From contig RQOL01000718.1 in NCBI GenBank assembly GCA_013076295.1, positions 868,001-932,000 of the forward strand: a DNA stretch of 64,000 bases, read 5' to 3'. The notes below the pieces were generated by a model. That model did no database searches, was not told the DNA's origin, and saw only the letters and a program-made list of their open reading frames with translations. The DNA comes from Sanderia malayensis. Its lineage: Eukaryota; Cnidaria; Scyphozoa; Semaeostomeae; Pelagiidae. Within the stretch, counting starts at the first letter, position 1, and each line of letters starts with the position of its first letter. Both the position numbers and the translations under genes were made by a program. Shown in pieces: positions 33,113 through 43,800 of this stretch.

Positions 33113-34927
33113 TTACAAAAAATTAAAGCGTTGTTTTGAATCATTAGCTCGTTCACTTAATCCCTGCCATGCTTTTTCTACAATCTTCTGTGTGAATTCT
33201 GGCTCCCAAAGAGTACTGATCACAACATGTGATCTACTGATTCTCTCTCTGCTCGTCATCTGAGCTTCAATTCGAATTCTTGCTTGCGTCTCATTAAACC
33301 CGTCTCTTTCAACGATTCTCTTTACAGCCTCATCTGCAGGCACAGTTGTAACCCATACTTCATTAACCAGTTCATCCCAGCCTGCCTCAAATAATATGGC
33401 AGCTTCCACTATGCAAACTTCAATCCCGTCATCTGCCATTTTGCACAGCTTCTCGTCTACCATTCGCCTGATCTCAGGCCACACAATCCTATTCAGCTGG
33501 TTCAGTTTTCTCCTGTCACTGAATACCAAATTCCCAAGCGCGCGGCGATTTATCTCTCCGCTATCATCCAAAATCGTGTCTCCAAACTCTGCAAGTAGTT
33601 CCTGGTATGCTTTTGTCCCTGACACATATGCTTGGTGCCCAAGTCTATCGCAGTTGATTGCAAATGCACCCAATCGCTGCAATCTTCTTGTGACCGCAGA
33701 CTTTCCTGTGGCAATGCCACCAGTCAATCCAATGACATAAGGAGTTCTTCTTGTCAAGATCCTCGGTGGGCGACGTAACATGCCAAGCTCTCTGATTCTC
33801 CCAGCACTCGAACTCACCTTTGGATCCTGCTGAAGACTTTTAGCCAAGTCTGAGTTATCGCTATTGAGCATGCCAATGCAATGAACATCCAATGGTGGAA
33901 GGTTGTTGCCTTTTCGTACGTTGTTGACATAAGCGCCACCCTTGCTTGTCTCTTCACTCACTACTAGCAAATGCAAATCATCATCCGTACCAGATGGACC
34001 TGCCGCCTCTTCAATGGCAACAATTTTCTTGTCCAGACCTTGTAAAGAGAAACACCAGCACTACAGAACTACTCACTATTATTGGAAGGGCAGTGAAGCA
34101 ATAATAATAGAAGCATCTGAAACAATGTGAGCAAAATGCTACAGTGGCCATGTATTGGTACCTGGTTTAAGATCATCAACAACAGCTCTGACATTTTCTA
34201 TTCTTGCTTCAACCGGTTCTATTATCTCCTCCAGTATTTTGCCTTTCAAAAGGACACCGTCTGCAATGCCAACTGTGATCTTCTTTGTTGCAAATAGTGC
34301 AGCAGCACCAATCAACAATTTGTGTCCACAATGCATCCTGTCAAATGTTCCACCTATCACAACACCTGGATAAGCCTTGCATGATGAAACAGGAGCAGCA
34401 GTTTCGTTAGAATCAGATTCACTGGTTCTCTCAGCAACATCGTCAGATTCGTCTGAAGACATTGATTCAAGTTCGTCTACAGCCTGCAGGTATTTGAGAT
34501 GAAATCTGCCATTGCAATACTCGTACCTACTGCTCACAATGTGCTCGAACTCCATGAGATTTCGAATCGAAGAGGTATTGCCAATGCAAAGCTCTATCGG
34601 CTTTGCTGTGCAACGGGGATAGATGCCAGTGATGTTTTGTGGAGGAAGTAACACCTTAACGTCGATGTCGGTACAGATTTGAGACACTTTTGTGTAGACC
34701 TCAGACATGAAGCTATAATAATCTGAAATGTTTATCACTGGCTCGATGATTGAGGACAGGGATGTCTGTTTCGGGAGAGTGGCTGGTATCGTCCTAGAAG
34801 TAGTCAGCAAGTCAATGTAAAGCGTGTTGTTCACACATTTTGATGCTTCAGCGATAATCTTCTGAAGGAAAACTGACCGTGGTAGGTATGTTAACACTAG
34901 AACACCACTTTTAACCAAAGATGCCAT
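33113..34927 (-). CDS. COASY: Bifunctional coenzyme A synthase
   Basis: Two exons, 34927-34162 and 34038-33113, give 563 residues, practically the human length (564). The start is the ATG opening MASLVKSGVLVLTYLPRSVF, which aligns with the human N-terminus; the open frame reaches further upstream but without family similarity. The phosphopantetheine adenylyltransferase domain has the nucleotidyl-transferase signature GGTFDRMHCGH (about 192-202) followed by the ITVGIADGVLLKGK-type segment. The dephospho-CoA kinase domain has the P-loop GLTGGIATGKS (about 359-369), then INCDRLGHQAY, VEAAILFEAGW and SHVVISTLWE. Together they perform the last two steps from phosphopantetheine to CoA, at mitochondria or in the cytosol. 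The single intron splits the loop between adenylyltransferase strands. It is head to head with NADSYN1. Confidence 0.97.
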
Positions 34928-35331
34928 TGTATTGTTTCCAAATCCTAGGATATCTCCCTTAGAAAATTGCAAGAATAGAATTCTGCAGTCTCCTTGTCTG
35001 CCATTGCTTGCTTTGCTTGTCCGAGTCCGAGTCCCAGCTTCCGAATCGAAACCACGCGCTCCCCCTTTGAGTGACGTCAATCCCCCCTTACTCAAAATCA
35101 AATCGCCCCCTGTGAAATAAAAATAGCCCAACCAAATACAACACAATCACTCACAAGCCACACACAGATAAGACAATACCAACATACCAACATTTGAACA
35201 TTTCAATTAACAACAAAGAGCACAAGAGGCCAAGCATTAAGCACCGTGTCACCGCCAAATTACGATAACGGAAAATTTTGTAATGTTGTAAGGCGCAATT
35301 TTAAGTTGAGCAAGTTTAGGCAACATCAAAA
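34928..35331. promoter_or_regulatory. Shared 404-bp interval between COASY and NADSYN1 starts
   Basis: The start codons of two divergent genes are only 404 bp apart, so both promoters and 5' UTRs must lie here. The COASY-proximal half is comparatively GC-rich. No TATA box is evident. Bidirectional promoter function is inferred from spacing only. Confidence 0.6.
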
Positions 35332-38300
35332 ATGGGCCACAAGGCAACCCTTGCAACATGCACGCTCAATCAATGGGCAATGGACTTTGAAGGTAACAAG
35401 GAACGCATCATAAAAAGTATCAAAGAGTCAAAGATAAAAGGCGCAAGATATCGGCTTGGACCCGAGCTAGAAATACCAGGCTATGGCTGCCATGATCATT
35501 TCCTTGAATCAGACACCTTCCTACACTCTTGGGAAGTGCTGGCCGACCTGCTATCGCTTAGAGATAAAGATGCAGATTTTGAGGATATCATCATTGACGT
35601 GGGAATGCCAGTCATGCACAGAAATGTGCGATACAACTGCCGGGTCATATTTTTAAATAAAAAGATCCTTCTCATTCGCCCGAAGATGGTACTGGCAATC
35701 TCTGGCAATTATAGGGAAAGAAGGTATTTTTGTGCATGGAAAAAGGTGAGAAATGACTTGCTGTATAGTATAGCTGCTGATTGGGGGGGGGTGATATGGA
35801 GGTGGGGGGATTATCCTCAGTAAATTGACCAAATATTGCCATACTAAAGTAAATCAAGCCTATGAACTAATTGGTAGCTAAGAAATAATCCACAATTTCT
35901 TTCAGGTGAGGGAAGTTGAGGATTTTGTATTGCCAAGAATGATTAGCAAGATAACAAAGCAAGATACTGTGAAGTTTGGAGATGCTGTGATAGCCACACG
36001 GGACACGTGCATTGGCACTGAGATATGCGAAGAATTGTTTGTGGCAAAAAATCCACATGTAGACATGGCTGAAGATGGTGTGGAGATATTTACAAATGGA
36101 AGTGGAAGCCATCATCAGTTAAGAAAGCTTGATCAACGATTCAATTTAATCATCAATGCAACAAACAGGGTGTGTGTTTTTCTTAAAGCATATCAGATAT
36201 AAGGTAACCAATGTGGCAATTATTGCAAGATATAAGGTAACCAACATAAAAAAACAGGTGCTCAATTGATTTTATGTGTCAGAGTTTTGAGGCTTTATTG
36301 CAAACACCATCCAGTAGCTGCCTTGGTCTTACAATATTGCCCTCCTTTTGCAAACATTGCAAGGAAACCCAACAATTTAGAATTCTTTTAACAGATCGGT
36401 GGTGCATACCTCTACTCAAATTTGCAAGGCTGCGATGGAGAGAGGGTTTACTATGATGGTGCATCCTCCATTACCATCAATGGGCGAGTTGTTGCCCAAG
36501 GCAAACAGTTCTCCTTGAACGAAATCGAAGTGGTTGTTGCTACAATTGACTTGGAGGAAATACGAACCCACCGTGGCACTTCTGGTAACATTGGTTCAAA
36601 TGGCATGCGGCAGCCTTACCATCGCATTCATGTTGAATTCGAATTGTCTGATAGTAAGAGTCAATTCAAACCTGTCACCACTCTTGAAAATGGCAAGCCA
36701 TTTTATCATTCACCTGAGGAAGAGATCGCACTTGGGCCAGCCTGCTGGCTATGGGACTACCTACGCAGAAGTGGGTCTGCCGGATTTTTCCTGCCAATAA
36801 GTGGAGGTATAGAACCATTGTTAATATATTGTAGAGGTTCAGTTAGTAACTGTAGCTATTTAGAGACCAGAGTTAAAGCTTGTTGTAAGACAGGATAAAA
36901 CTGCTGAGTCGGGTTTCATGTCGTGTGTGGTCGTAGACAACATTTGCATTTGTAGACAAATTCATAGAGGGAAAACCGTAAATGAAGGTGCCCATTGAAT
37001 GGTGGTGCCCATTGAATGGTGGTGCCCATTGAATGAAGGTGCCCATTGAATGGTAGTGTCCATTGTGTAAAGATGTTCATTGTATGAAAGCTGGTATTTT
37101 TACAACTCTCTCGGAGACGTTTCTGCTGGGCCTAGATATTCATTGCAGAGATGTATCATGGGTTTTTGTGCACAATTTTATGGTTTTTCTTCTGGTTCAT
37201 GGTCATCATAAATTTGTATTATTTGTTGCAGCAGGTTAACTGTCAGCCAGCCAAAGACTGATGTGGACCTGCAAATTAAAAGAACTTCTAAGTATTCACC
37301 CTTATTTTCACACATTTTATCTATTTCCTTTTCAAAGGTATCGATAGTGCATCGTCTGCCTGCATTGTTGCGTCGATGTGTCATCTAGTGATGGAGGCAG
37401 TTAAAAGTGGAAATGACCAAGTTCGCAGTGATTTGCGTAGAATCGTCGGAGATGAATCCGACTTTCCATCCTTGTGGAAAAAGCTGTGCAAGAAAATATT
37501 TGTTACATGCTACATGGCCACCAGAAATTCGTCATTTGAAACGCAAGATCGAGCGGCAAGTTTGGCAAAAGATATTGGAAGCTATCATTTGGGTGAGTTT
37601 GATTGCAAGTGAAATGGTCATTGTTGCAGTTGAATTTCCTTGATTTTCGCTGTTGCACTAACAAATCGTTAATTTAATATTGCAGATATCAACATCGACA
37701 AGGCAGTTGATGCACAGTTGGAAATTTTCATGGCGGCCGCAAAAAAATTTCCAGGCAGGATCGACGATCCAATTCCGAAATTCGCTGTGCACGGCGGTTC
37801 AGACACGGAGAATCGGGCTCTTCAGAACATCCAAGCAAGATCGAGGATGGTAAGCAGTTATCTGTTTGCTCAGCTGACCATGTGGGCCAGAGGAAAAAAG
37901 GGAACATTGATTGTCCTTGGCTCAGCAAACGTCGATGAAAGGTGAGCTGTAAACGCCCCTCTCCAATAAACAACTCTTTTTAAAGTCAAACAATTTTGTA
38001 AATGAATGTGATGTGGTGAGCTCCAAACTTAGTTCGTAGACTTTTGTCAATGCCATTTTCTGGCCACGTTCCGTGCTGCTTCGCCCTCGTTGATAGCTAT
38101 AGTCTGGTAAGCAAGACTTACATTACATGAGGGTATAGTTTAAAGACAATCTTTGTCAATTGCAGTTTGCTTGGCTACATGACCAAATATGATTGCTCGA
38201 GTGCCGATCTTAATCCAATTGGAGGTATCAGCAAAACTGATCTTCGCTCCTTCATTCATTACTTCTACGACGTGCATTTGAGAAATGAGAAATATCGACT

Positions 38301-39453
38301 CAAATCCCTGGTTTCAATAGTAGAAGCAACGCCAACTGCCGAATTGGAGCCACTTGAAGGTGGCAGGATCCAACAAACAGACGAGGTCAGTGTTGTTACT
38401 CGTACTACATATCAACACGCATAATTAAATGCCATTTATTAGGCATCCGGCCATTAATAAACGCCGGTATTTAATTGAACCATTTACAGTACGTGACACT
38501 GCGTTGATTTTGTAGGCTGACATGGGGCTGACATACGACGAGTTGTCTTGGTTCGGAAAGCTGAGAAAAGTCTACGCCTGCGGGCCGTACAGCATGTTCA
38601 TGAAGTTACTTGGAGAGTGGGGCGGATGGATGTCGCCCACGGCCATTGCTGACAAAGTGAAATTGTTCTTCCGAAAGTACTCCATAAACCGGCACAAAAT
38701 GACTGTTGTGACACCTGCGTACCACGCTGAAAATTACTCACCCGATGATAACAGGTTGGCGAAGCGTTATAAAGAAGACCTTGCTTACACAGCAACTGTT
38801 ATATAGCTTACCTTTGATAATATACCTTGTATCGAATTTTAGATTCGACCTGCGTCCCTTCCTTTACCGTACAAGTTGGCCGTGGCAATTTAAAAGTATC
38901 GACAATGCAAAAGCCAGCCTTGAAAAAAAAACCAAGACAATAGTCACTCCTGGAGCAGCAAGAGACAAATCTGTAAGATTTATTTCATATTCGTGTTCAA
39001 TTTTATATTCCCTGAATTATCTAAATGGCAAGTTGATGGGCAAAAGGAACACATGTATTTACGAGTTTGAGGTGAAGTCTTCTTTAAACTGTGCCGCAAA
39101 GAACTGGAAATGTATTGCATGTGTTGCAAATGCTGCAACTCAGCTATTATCGTTCCCAGCATCATTCGCCTTTCATTACATTCATGTGTATATCTGTTGA
39201 ATGAAAAACCAAATCATGCACAAACATTGAAAACACATATTTAATTAGCTACCTCATCAAATTCCAGGTTCCACGCCGTTTACCGCAGGAATTGGACATA
39301 CAAATTCAAATGTATCAGAAAGCAACGCAGCCAAAACAAACAACTTTCCAACAGCAAAAAGCTGTCCCTTTATCGTGCCGGGCGAGAAGAAGAATTAGGC
39401 AGGATAATGATGATGATCATGATGATTATAAAGTGGTTGAAGAAATTGATTAA
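35332..39453 (+). CDS. NADSYN1: Glutamine-dependent NAD+ synthetase
   Basis: Nine exons: 35332-35745, 35906-36169, 36395-36806, 37338-37592, 37686-37941, 38166-38385, 38516-38754, 38843-38972 and 39268-39453. The N-terminal nitrilase-type glutaminase domain shows the triad context: [10 protein letters not shown] (Glu about 45), LLIRPKM (Lys118) and EICEEL (Cys179). The C-terminal synthetase domain has the PP-loop [13 protein letters not shown], then [28 protein letters not shown] and HRHKM-like [20 protein letters not shown]. It amidates nicotinic acid adenine dinucleotide to NAD+ using glutamine nitrogen and ATP. The first 730 residues match the human layout; the predicted last exon adds about 60 Gln/Arg/Asp-rich residues ending VVEEID and is the weakest part. 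Intron 3 has a 17-bp minisatellite. Confidence 0.95.
36980..37082. repeat. 17-bp minisatellite in NADSYN1 intron 3
   Basis: About six units of ggtgcccattgaatggt. The first four are nearly identical and the last two are diverged (agtgtccattgtgtaaa, gatgttcattgtatgaa). Confidence 0.9.
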
Positions 39454-39960
39454 TGATGCAAAACGATTAATAACTATTTCAAAAACTGTCTTTGCTTTTT
39501 TACTTCTATTTTATTATGAACATATATCGATCGAAATGCTGTTTTTTATTGTAATATTTTGTGCATTTTCCTTGATTTTGCTCTCTTTTGCAACATACAC
39601 GTTTTTTTATAAGAAACCTGGCTTAAGGCCTAGTCGTAAAAGTTTCTTAATTTAATGAAGAAAGTTGCAGTGAAATGGAAGAAAATTTTTATAAGGAACC
39701 GTTTATAAGGCTTACTTTATACGGCCGCATTTTGGTCGTATCAAGTTTCCCTTCTGCCTTTCTCTCTCTATTCTGTGGTCTCATCACATCAGTCGGCTAA
39801 ATACCAGATCAAACCTTACCTGTAGTTTTAAGAGAATCACTTTGATAACCATCCTGTTGATGAAAAATAATTATTATTATATGAAGCTTGTCAAAATAAT
39901 ATTAAAAAATTAGTGAATTAAAGGCAAGATAATCAGATTGCACAAAGAAATAAAAATATC
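39454..39960. other. NADSYN1 3' spacer
   Basis: AT-rich sequence with no supported gene. It holds acgtttttttataagaaacc at about 39599, the same terminal word as the inverted-repeat element at 40119-40408, so part of another copy of that family lies here. Confidence 0.5.
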
Positions 39961-40043
39961 TACCAGAAGTGGGGTTCGAACCCACGCGTGCATTCGCACA
40001 TTGGAACTTAAGTCCAACGCCTTAACCACTCGGCCATCCTGGT
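39961..40043 (-). tRNA. tRNA-Leu(UAA)
   Basis: On the minus strand the sequence begins ACCAGGATGGCCGAGTGGTT and folds into a complete class II cloverleaf. The acceptor is ACCAGGA/TTCTGGT with one G-U pair. The D-arm is typical. The anticodon loop CTTAAGT gives anticodon TAA between TTGGA and TCCAA. The long variable arm TGTGCGAATGCACG and T-loop GGGTTCGAACCCC follow. The TRWNNARNNGG-type A box and GGTTCGAACCC B box are intact, so it should be transcribed by Pol III. No intron. It lies between NADSYN1 and HGSNAT. Confidence 0.97.
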
Positions 40044-40118
40044 GATGTCCAGAAGGCGAGCTGATGATAAACTAATAATAACCAAAAAGCAATTCACTCA
40101 CAGGGAGGGCACGCTGTG

Positions 40119-40408
40119 GTACAACTACTTTTTTATACAAGAAACCGCTTTATAAGAAACAGTAGATATGATGCTTATTGATTAATGTTAGATAAACAAC
40201 TATATTAAATCGATTTTCCATCCTAACCTTACTTTTCACTTGTTTTCCAATGTTTTTGATTCTATGTGTGCGCTTTTCAAATATTCAATTAAGAAAATCT
40301 TAAGAAACTTTTACTGGTAAAATGTGTCAAAAAATGCCCTGAAATTAAAAAACTTTCACCGGTGAAGCTTTAGCCAGGTTTCTTATAAAAAAACGTGTAG
40401 TACAACAT
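40119..40408. mobile_element. Inverted-repeat element with TTTTTTATAnAAGAAACC ends
   Basis: The left end gtacaactacttttttatac (then aagaaacc) and complemented right end gtactacacgttttttta (then taagaaacct) are inverted repeats. The interior is AT-rich with ttaagaaactttt words shared with the dispersed repeats at 640 and 5038. Non-coding. Confidence 0.6.
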
Positions 40409-40831
40409 TCAATATTCACTTTACTTCGGAAAAACCTTCATTTAACAAATTAATATCACAAAATATACGCATATTTAATCACATCAATTTCAATAAACTT
40501 TAATTTGATTACACATATTTATCTTTTTTCAATTAATATCTTTATCTTTATTATTAAATGTTGTATGTATAATCAAAAAGGAGGAATTCTAACTTCAAAA
40601 ATGTCGACCTTTTTGTGGAAAGACGCTTATGTAATTGAAATAATCTGCCCATATTAACTACATGCAATTCCTTTTTATTGTCTGCATTGAAGTCTATGAA
40701 TACCGCACTCTGTAATCCCCTAATTAATCTCCACTATTATCAAAATATGGAATCGAAAACATGCTGTATTAAAACATTCAATTACAATCAACATAAAACT
40801 ATGTAAATCTTACTTTTGTTTGATGATTAGA
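40409..40831. other. Spacer before HGSNAT 3' end
   Basis: AT-rich; nothing coding seen. HGSNAT 3' UTR and polyadenylation site should lie here. Confidence 0.5.
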
Positions 40832-43800
40832 TTAGACTTTGAAAAACATTTTCTCCACAAACAAGCAATAGGCCACAATCATCCACACAGAAACGCCGAC
40901 GGCCGATCTTGCTAGGGCCGTCGCATGTGTAGGGGAATCAACAACAAAGTTGAAAGGGAAAAAGTTGTGAAATACTTCATGGCCGCAGTATAGAAATATG
41001 GCATTCATTCCTACAAATCAAAGAAAGTAGAAAATAGAAAAAGAGACAATTATATAATGGAATGATAGAATGAAGTAATGAATACAAAAATATTATTGAA
41101 AGATGAACATATAAAGGATAATCTATTTAATCAGCGCTCCAACACAAAACGCACCAAAAGTCAGTTTCTTCTCCTTTGTGTCTCTGCTATACAGTAAGTT
41201 CCCGCACTTTTTAAATTGACGCCTCAGACGTTTCTTATTTAAAAAGACCTTTTTATAATAAATTTTTCTTAGGTTGGCATGTTGAAGAATATTTTTCAAG
41301 CTCTTCCTTAGCTTCTTTCTATATTGATGGGTTCCCATCAATTTGATGCCCAGTGGGACTTTTAGGCTTACTACAAACGTCGTGCCGTTGCCATGCCAGA
41401 TTATGTTGAATTCGGCTGGTCAGTTTTTTTACTATGAATGAGTTATTTTGCTCCTACGCGAAGATTTCACTACGTGCAGTGATTTTTTTTGGCACGACCA
41501 GGCACGACGTCTGAATGGAACAGGCGTGCCAAGTCGTACTAGTGTCGTGCCAGAAAATTGTCAGCACGGCACGGCGCTGGCACGATGTTTGTAGTAAGCC
41601 TTACATTCATGCTTGTGGCAAAAATAAAAAACGTTTTAATTTCAGACCTAAAATTGTTATAAAAAGAACCGCTTGGGAGGAAGACGAAGCCTGTTTCTTC
41701 TACAACAGGGTTTCTTGTGCGTGGAACTTACTCCATTGAACATATTTAAGAGATCATAAAAACATATATACCAGCAAATGTAAATGGTCCACCACCCCAC
41801 CAGTTCTTGACATCAATCACGAAGTACATAAAGGTGAGCAGTAGATAAGCCAGACTTGCATTTGCAAATATAAATGAAGGCGACCTTCGAAGAAAAATAC
41901 GTAGGCCAAATTACATTTCCACTTTGATTGAGTATACATCATTGATGTTCGGAAAAATATCGAAGACTGCATTCGATCCATGGTGGCCTGGCTAACAGAG
42001 CCACGGGGAGCAAACAGGCAATCTTCATAAGTCACAAAACTCTTGTACTGAGTTATCAGAAAATTTACATTGGCAAAAAGGCATGCAATGTATCAACAGC
42101 GTAGGTATTGACATGACATTACCAAAGGTTTTTGTTTATTGGTATGATTCCATTGTTCTTTGTTCCCCCGGCTAGTGCAACCGCTATGGCACCCTGGAAA
42201 TGAAACACATTGATTTACATTAAACAAGGCTTGCTTAATTTGGCTTTGATTATGCTTGGGGAATTAAATAAGTGCTAAAGAGTGATAGAGTGGCTATGCA
42301 TCGAGTAGTTCAGCATGGTGAGGAACGGCAGACTCATTACATTGCGTCCCTGTGTTTCGCTCGACTCTCGCTCACCTACAGGGACGAAATGTAATGAGTC
42401 TAGAGGAATGATTAAGTATGGGTAAATCACGAAGACAAGAAACAAAGCAAAAGCAAAATCAAGTAGGCAGGGATAATGCAGAATAAATATTATTCATTGA
42501 TTACCCAGAAAACAGCACATATGAGCCATCTGACAATTCTTCCGGAAGGAGAATTGTGGGTGAATAGTATTCTTCCAGCCTGGAAGAGAATAGGCATCAA
42601 TAGTGCGTTATTATTGAATTGTTGAAAATGATTGAAATATTATTGAGAATAAAATCATCGCAACATCTTCCCATGCTACAACGGGTGTAGCTTTCATGGC
42701 AATCGTAAAGCAGTTTAACATGGTTTAGCGAGTTTCGACCAGCTTCTATTTGAAGATGGCGGCTTCGTCTAGGGGAGGGCTCGTACAACTCCATTGAAAC
42801 ACATTCAAAAGTTTACGCAATACGCTCATAATCTGCAATAAAGGAGCTAAATCGAGGGAGGAGCTTATTCTGATTTCGGGCGTATTCGAAGGTGTACGAC
42901 ATGACAAATGTCTGCAATATGATACAAAAATCAAACAAAAGCAACTTACGTGCAGTCCAAGGAAAGTCAAGAAAATGGAAGTGAGGCTACCGAGAATTCC
43001 TTCTGGGTCGTATGGAAGGGTCGTCTTGTACAATTTCTTAAAAACAAAGCATGATACACTCGTAATTCCAATTTACTTTGAGTCACACGCCACTGGAAAT
43101 ATTATATAAATATGCAACATGCAACAGAGCTCGTGCAAAGCAGCTTGACAAACTCTGCGATGCTTACCTTGCATGTTGGATGGTTGTACATGTGGTGGCT
43201 GCCAAAAACCAATCGATCAAGGTAACCAGCTGCGCCCCCAGTGCAATTGGGGTATGCCCCATTCTCACCAATGCCTCCAGTACCCAAGTAGCCCCTGAAA
43301 AATAAATTGCATACTTCCATAAAATATAATTACTTTTATATTTCGTATTCAAGTTATTACCACTGTGACTGTGTAAAATTTTTATGCATAATACATGGTC
43401 TGCATAGCACGACCGTTTGGACCATCCTGCGGTTGAACTTCACTAAATCGAATACCCAGGAAAATGAAGATCAAGTCTGAAGCATACATTGAGCAATGCA
43501 TGATCCGGGGGCATTTAGGGGTATTGGAGGGCATTATGAGCCATGGAAAATAACTCTCCAGATATCGACGTGTTTATGACAGGTGATGATCGTTTTACCG
43601 AAGTCAAGTTATACAAGACGGCAGTATAGTAAACTCAATGCTATATGTGTACGTCTTACCGAGGACACCCTTTCTCGTGAAGGAAGAAAGTCACCAATAG
43701 ATACACAATGAGCAGTGTAAACATGGCGGCCCACTGGGTCCAAAAGAGCCACAGCTCACGAAACTGGTCAGTCCAATCAAACCTCCTTCTCACCTGAAAT

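Noticed and set aside
36980..37082. Regularly spaced repeats as a possible CRISPR array
   Set aside because: Units are directly abutting 17-mers without spacers; an ordinary minisatellite in a eukaryotic intron.
38745..39200. A 151-codon frame continuing past NADSYN1 exon 8
   Set aside because: Its useful part is exon 8 itself; beyond the gtaaga donor at 38973 the translation has no family similarity.
39407..39655. An 82-codon hydrophobic frame after NADSYN1
   Set aside because: AT-rich low-complexity sequence overlapping the last NADSYN1 exon and a repeat end; no membrane-protein family recognised.
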